Part shown: positions 6,062 through 6,977 of the stretch, piece after piece
Position numbering within the stretch: position 1 is the first letter of the stretch
Layout: the number at the start of each line of letters is the position of its first letter
From: Candidatus Pacearchaeota archaeon
GTDB taxonomy: Archaea > Nanobdellota > Nanobdellia > Pacearchaeales > GW2011-AR1
Assembly (NCBI GenBank): GCA_003554465.1
Contig: PWGL01000075.1
Span: 1-6,977 of the forward strand
Reading direction: 5' to 3'
DNA length: 6,977 bases
Program-made: the position numbers and the translations under genes
The notes under the pieces: generated by a model
The model's database searches: none
Seen by the model: the letters and a program-made list of their open reading frames with translations, nothing else
Told to the model about the DNA's origin: nothing

Positions 6062-6180
6062 AAGAGACACGCACGCAGTAAAGCAAGTTTAGTATAAAGA
6101 CGAACGCCCGCATCCGACCAAGAGGTTATTTTTGCAACCAGTTACAATGGCATTTTAGGCGTTTATAGGTGTTCAAAAGA

Positions 6181-6188
6181 TTTTAAAT
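6181..6188 (+). promoter_or_regulatory. Possible TATA box before the 6210 ORF
   Basis: TTTTAAAT is centred about 25.5 bases before the ATG at 6210, the same leaderless spacing as neighbouring genes. The region is AT-rich, so chance is possible. Confidence 0.4.
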
Positions 6189-6209
6189 TCACTTCAATTT
6201 ACTGATAAA

Positions 6210-6440
6210 ATGATTAGAATGGATATTTATTTTCTCTTTCAAAAAAAGGCGTGCCCGGAAAACATAAAGATAGACGGTATACCTCCACCCTTGTATATCC
6301 GTGAAAATAGTGCACGCCTCCGTGCAAGGGTCATACGAGAAAAAAGTTTAGGTCAAAAAATAAGGTACTTGTTGTATAACTCTACCGACCTGGTGCAAAA
6401 ACAGTATGATTTGACGAATATATTAAAGTTGAAGAAATAG
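6210..6440 (+). CDS. Hypothetical protein, 76 residues
   Basis: An ATG at 6210 opens 76 codons ending in TAG at 6438-6440. The product is basic, with a charged middle (ENSARLRARVIREKSLGQKI) and a lysine-rich end (NILKLKK); there is no clear membrane span, signal peptide or metal motif. A single cysteine lies at residue 15. A TATA-like box at the leaderless distance is the main reason to keep it. I recognise no family. It lies just right of the duplicated module and is the first plus-strand candidate of this part. It could equally be a chance frame or a decayed gene. Confidence 0.4.
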   Translation: MIRMDIYFLFQKKACPENIKIDGIPPPLYIRENSARLRARVIREKSLGQKIRYLLYNSTDLVQKQYDLTNILKLKK

Positions 6441-6478
6441 TGTAAATTCAAGAGTGGTTGAGCTCATAGGTTACCCCA

Positions 6479-6802
6479 TTGCTGGATACTATTATAGTAG
6501 TAGCCAACGCACAGCTATTTATATTGCCGGCAGTAGGTATATGGCTACTCCTTTTGAAGGTTCAAGAGGCCCCAACTAGTACTGGGGAGGCGAATTTTTG
6601 GCCAACTGATTTTCCCGACTTGCTGCTGTATAACCACATAAGCAAGAACGTGGATTGGTTATCACGCAGTTACCGAGCTGGTTTTTATATCTTAATCTTC
6701 TCGTTTAACCTAGAAATAATAAAGTTACATCTGGCTGTGATACAGCGTAAACAAACTTCTTTGTATCACGCAGAGATTCTCTCAGGCCTTTTCAGAGTGT
6801 GA
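6479..6802 (+). CDS. Doubtful ORF with hydrophobic N-terminus
   Basis: The frame has 107 codons but begins with TTG and contains no ATG. An in-frame TAG lies 12 bases upstream of that TTG. The first 27 residues are hydrophobic (IIVVANAQLFILPAVGIWLL), and a second hydrophobic stretch lies near residues 68-83 (AGFYILIFSFNLEIIK), so it could be the remains of a membrane protein. A second plus-strand frame over 6454-6570 also reads protein-like (IAGYYYSSSQRTAIYIAGSR) before a TAG, so the true frame is unclear and a frameshifted old gene is possible. No promoter at a convincing distance was seen. Confidence 0.25.
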   Translation: MLDTIIVVANAQLFILPAVGIWLLLLKVQEAPTSTGEANFWPTDFPDLLLYNHISKNVDWLSRSYRAGFYILIFSFNLEIIKLHLAVIQRKQTSLYHAEILSGLFRV

Positions 6803-6853
6803 GGTATGTATTTAGCATGAAAGTAAGTGCCAAGTACACAAAAATAAGAATAC

Positions 6854-6861
6854 TTTATATA
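6854..6861 (+). promoter_or_regulatory. TATA box of the right-edge membrane-protein gene
   Basis: TTTATATA is centred 26.5 bases before the ATG at 6884, predicting a leaderless message. This is the clearest example of the pattern in the window. Confidence 0.65.
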
Positions 6862-6883
6862 CAATAAATATATAGCTTATATC

Positions 6884-6977
6884 ATGGCTAAACGCGATGA
6901 TAGGACCCGATACCTCTGGATAGCCGGAATTGTTGGACCGGTTGTATTTTTGGGCGGCTGGATTGCTTTATCGCTCC
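6884..6977 (+). CDS. N-terminus of a membrane protein, DUF998-like, cut by window edge
   Basis: Thirty-one codons are visible before the window ends. A charged start (MAKRDDRTRY) is followed by a hydrophobic segment (LWIAGIVGPVVFLGGWIALS). The GIVGPVVFLGGW pattern is typical of the first membrane helix of DUF998 proteins, which are six-helix membrane proteins of unknown function common in archaea and actinobacteria. The start codon is supported by the TATA box 26 bases upstream. The family call rests on one helix only; another polytopic membrane family is possible. Confidence 0.55.
   Translation, partial: MAKRDDRTRYLWIAGIVGPVVFLGGWIALSL

Larger units (their letters stand above)
5650..6122. 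repeat. Degenerate tandem duplication, unit about 250 bases
   Basis: Unit A (about 5650-5875) and unit B (about 5904-6122) carry the same landmarks in the same order: the first codons of the zinc-ribbon gene (5654-5692 and 5908-5946, 31 of 39 bases identical, offset 254), its minus-strand TATA box, a long palindrome (5786-5810 and 6037-6061, offset 251), a GAGACACG...CACGCAGTAAA block, and a plus-strand AGTATAAAG box (5848 and 6092, offset 244). The decreasing offset shows small deletions in unit B. I see no intact gene in 5693-6209 apart from these elements. The copies are old: in the coding part all eight differences are transitions. Confidence 0.8.

Noticed and set aside
1..6977. tRNA genes or integration sites
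   Set aside because: I found no T-loop GTTCGAATCC-like motif with matching stems on either strand and no integrase; a tRNA-finding program could confirm this.

Overview
The window looks archaeal. The DNA is AT-rich. At least four genes have a TATA box whose centre lies about 25-27 bases upstream of the start codon (a fifth at about 29), the geometry of leaderless or near-leaderless archaeal transcripts. No bacterial -35/-10 promoters were seen. Several proteins are acidic (HsdM, the winged-helix protein, the zinc ribbon), which would fit a salt-adapted archaeon, possibly a DPANN or nanohaloarchaeal-like lineage. That placement is inference and weak.

Left part (1-3560, minus strand): a type I restriction-modification locus, read right to left. 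It holds a winged-helix regulator-like gene, then hsdM (methyltransferase), then hsdS (specificity subunit), which overlaps hsdM by 8 bases. hsdS runs off the left edge with only its last few codons missing. No hsdR is visible; it may lie beyond position 1. HsdM and HsdS would together form the modification enzyme and, with HsdR, the restriction complex.

Middle part (3742-5073): more defence-type genes, partly in ruins. A minus-strand protein carries a partial CBS-like segment followed by a HEPN-type domain with an RNxxxH motif. Upstream of it is a minus-strand remnant with in-frame stops that resembles a phospholipase D-like fold. Next comes a plus-strand 61-codon fragment matching only the C-terminal end of Mrr-type restriction endonucleases. 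I read 3561-5073 as an eroding defence island.

Right part (5188-6977): a previously unlisted 43-residue single-span membrane protein with its own TATA box, three tandem hairpin repeats, and a 78-residue zinc-ribbon protein. A degenerate 250-base tandem duplication follows, copying the promoter and first codons of the zinc-ribbon gene with the start codon lost, plus a long palindrome. Then come two poorly supported plus-strand ORFs and, at the right edge, the first 31 codons of a membrane protein resembling the DUF998 family.

The hairpin triplet with a paired compensatory change and the duplicated palindrome/promoter module are the parts least explained by known features. No tRNA, rRNA, CRISPR array or complete insertion sequence was found.
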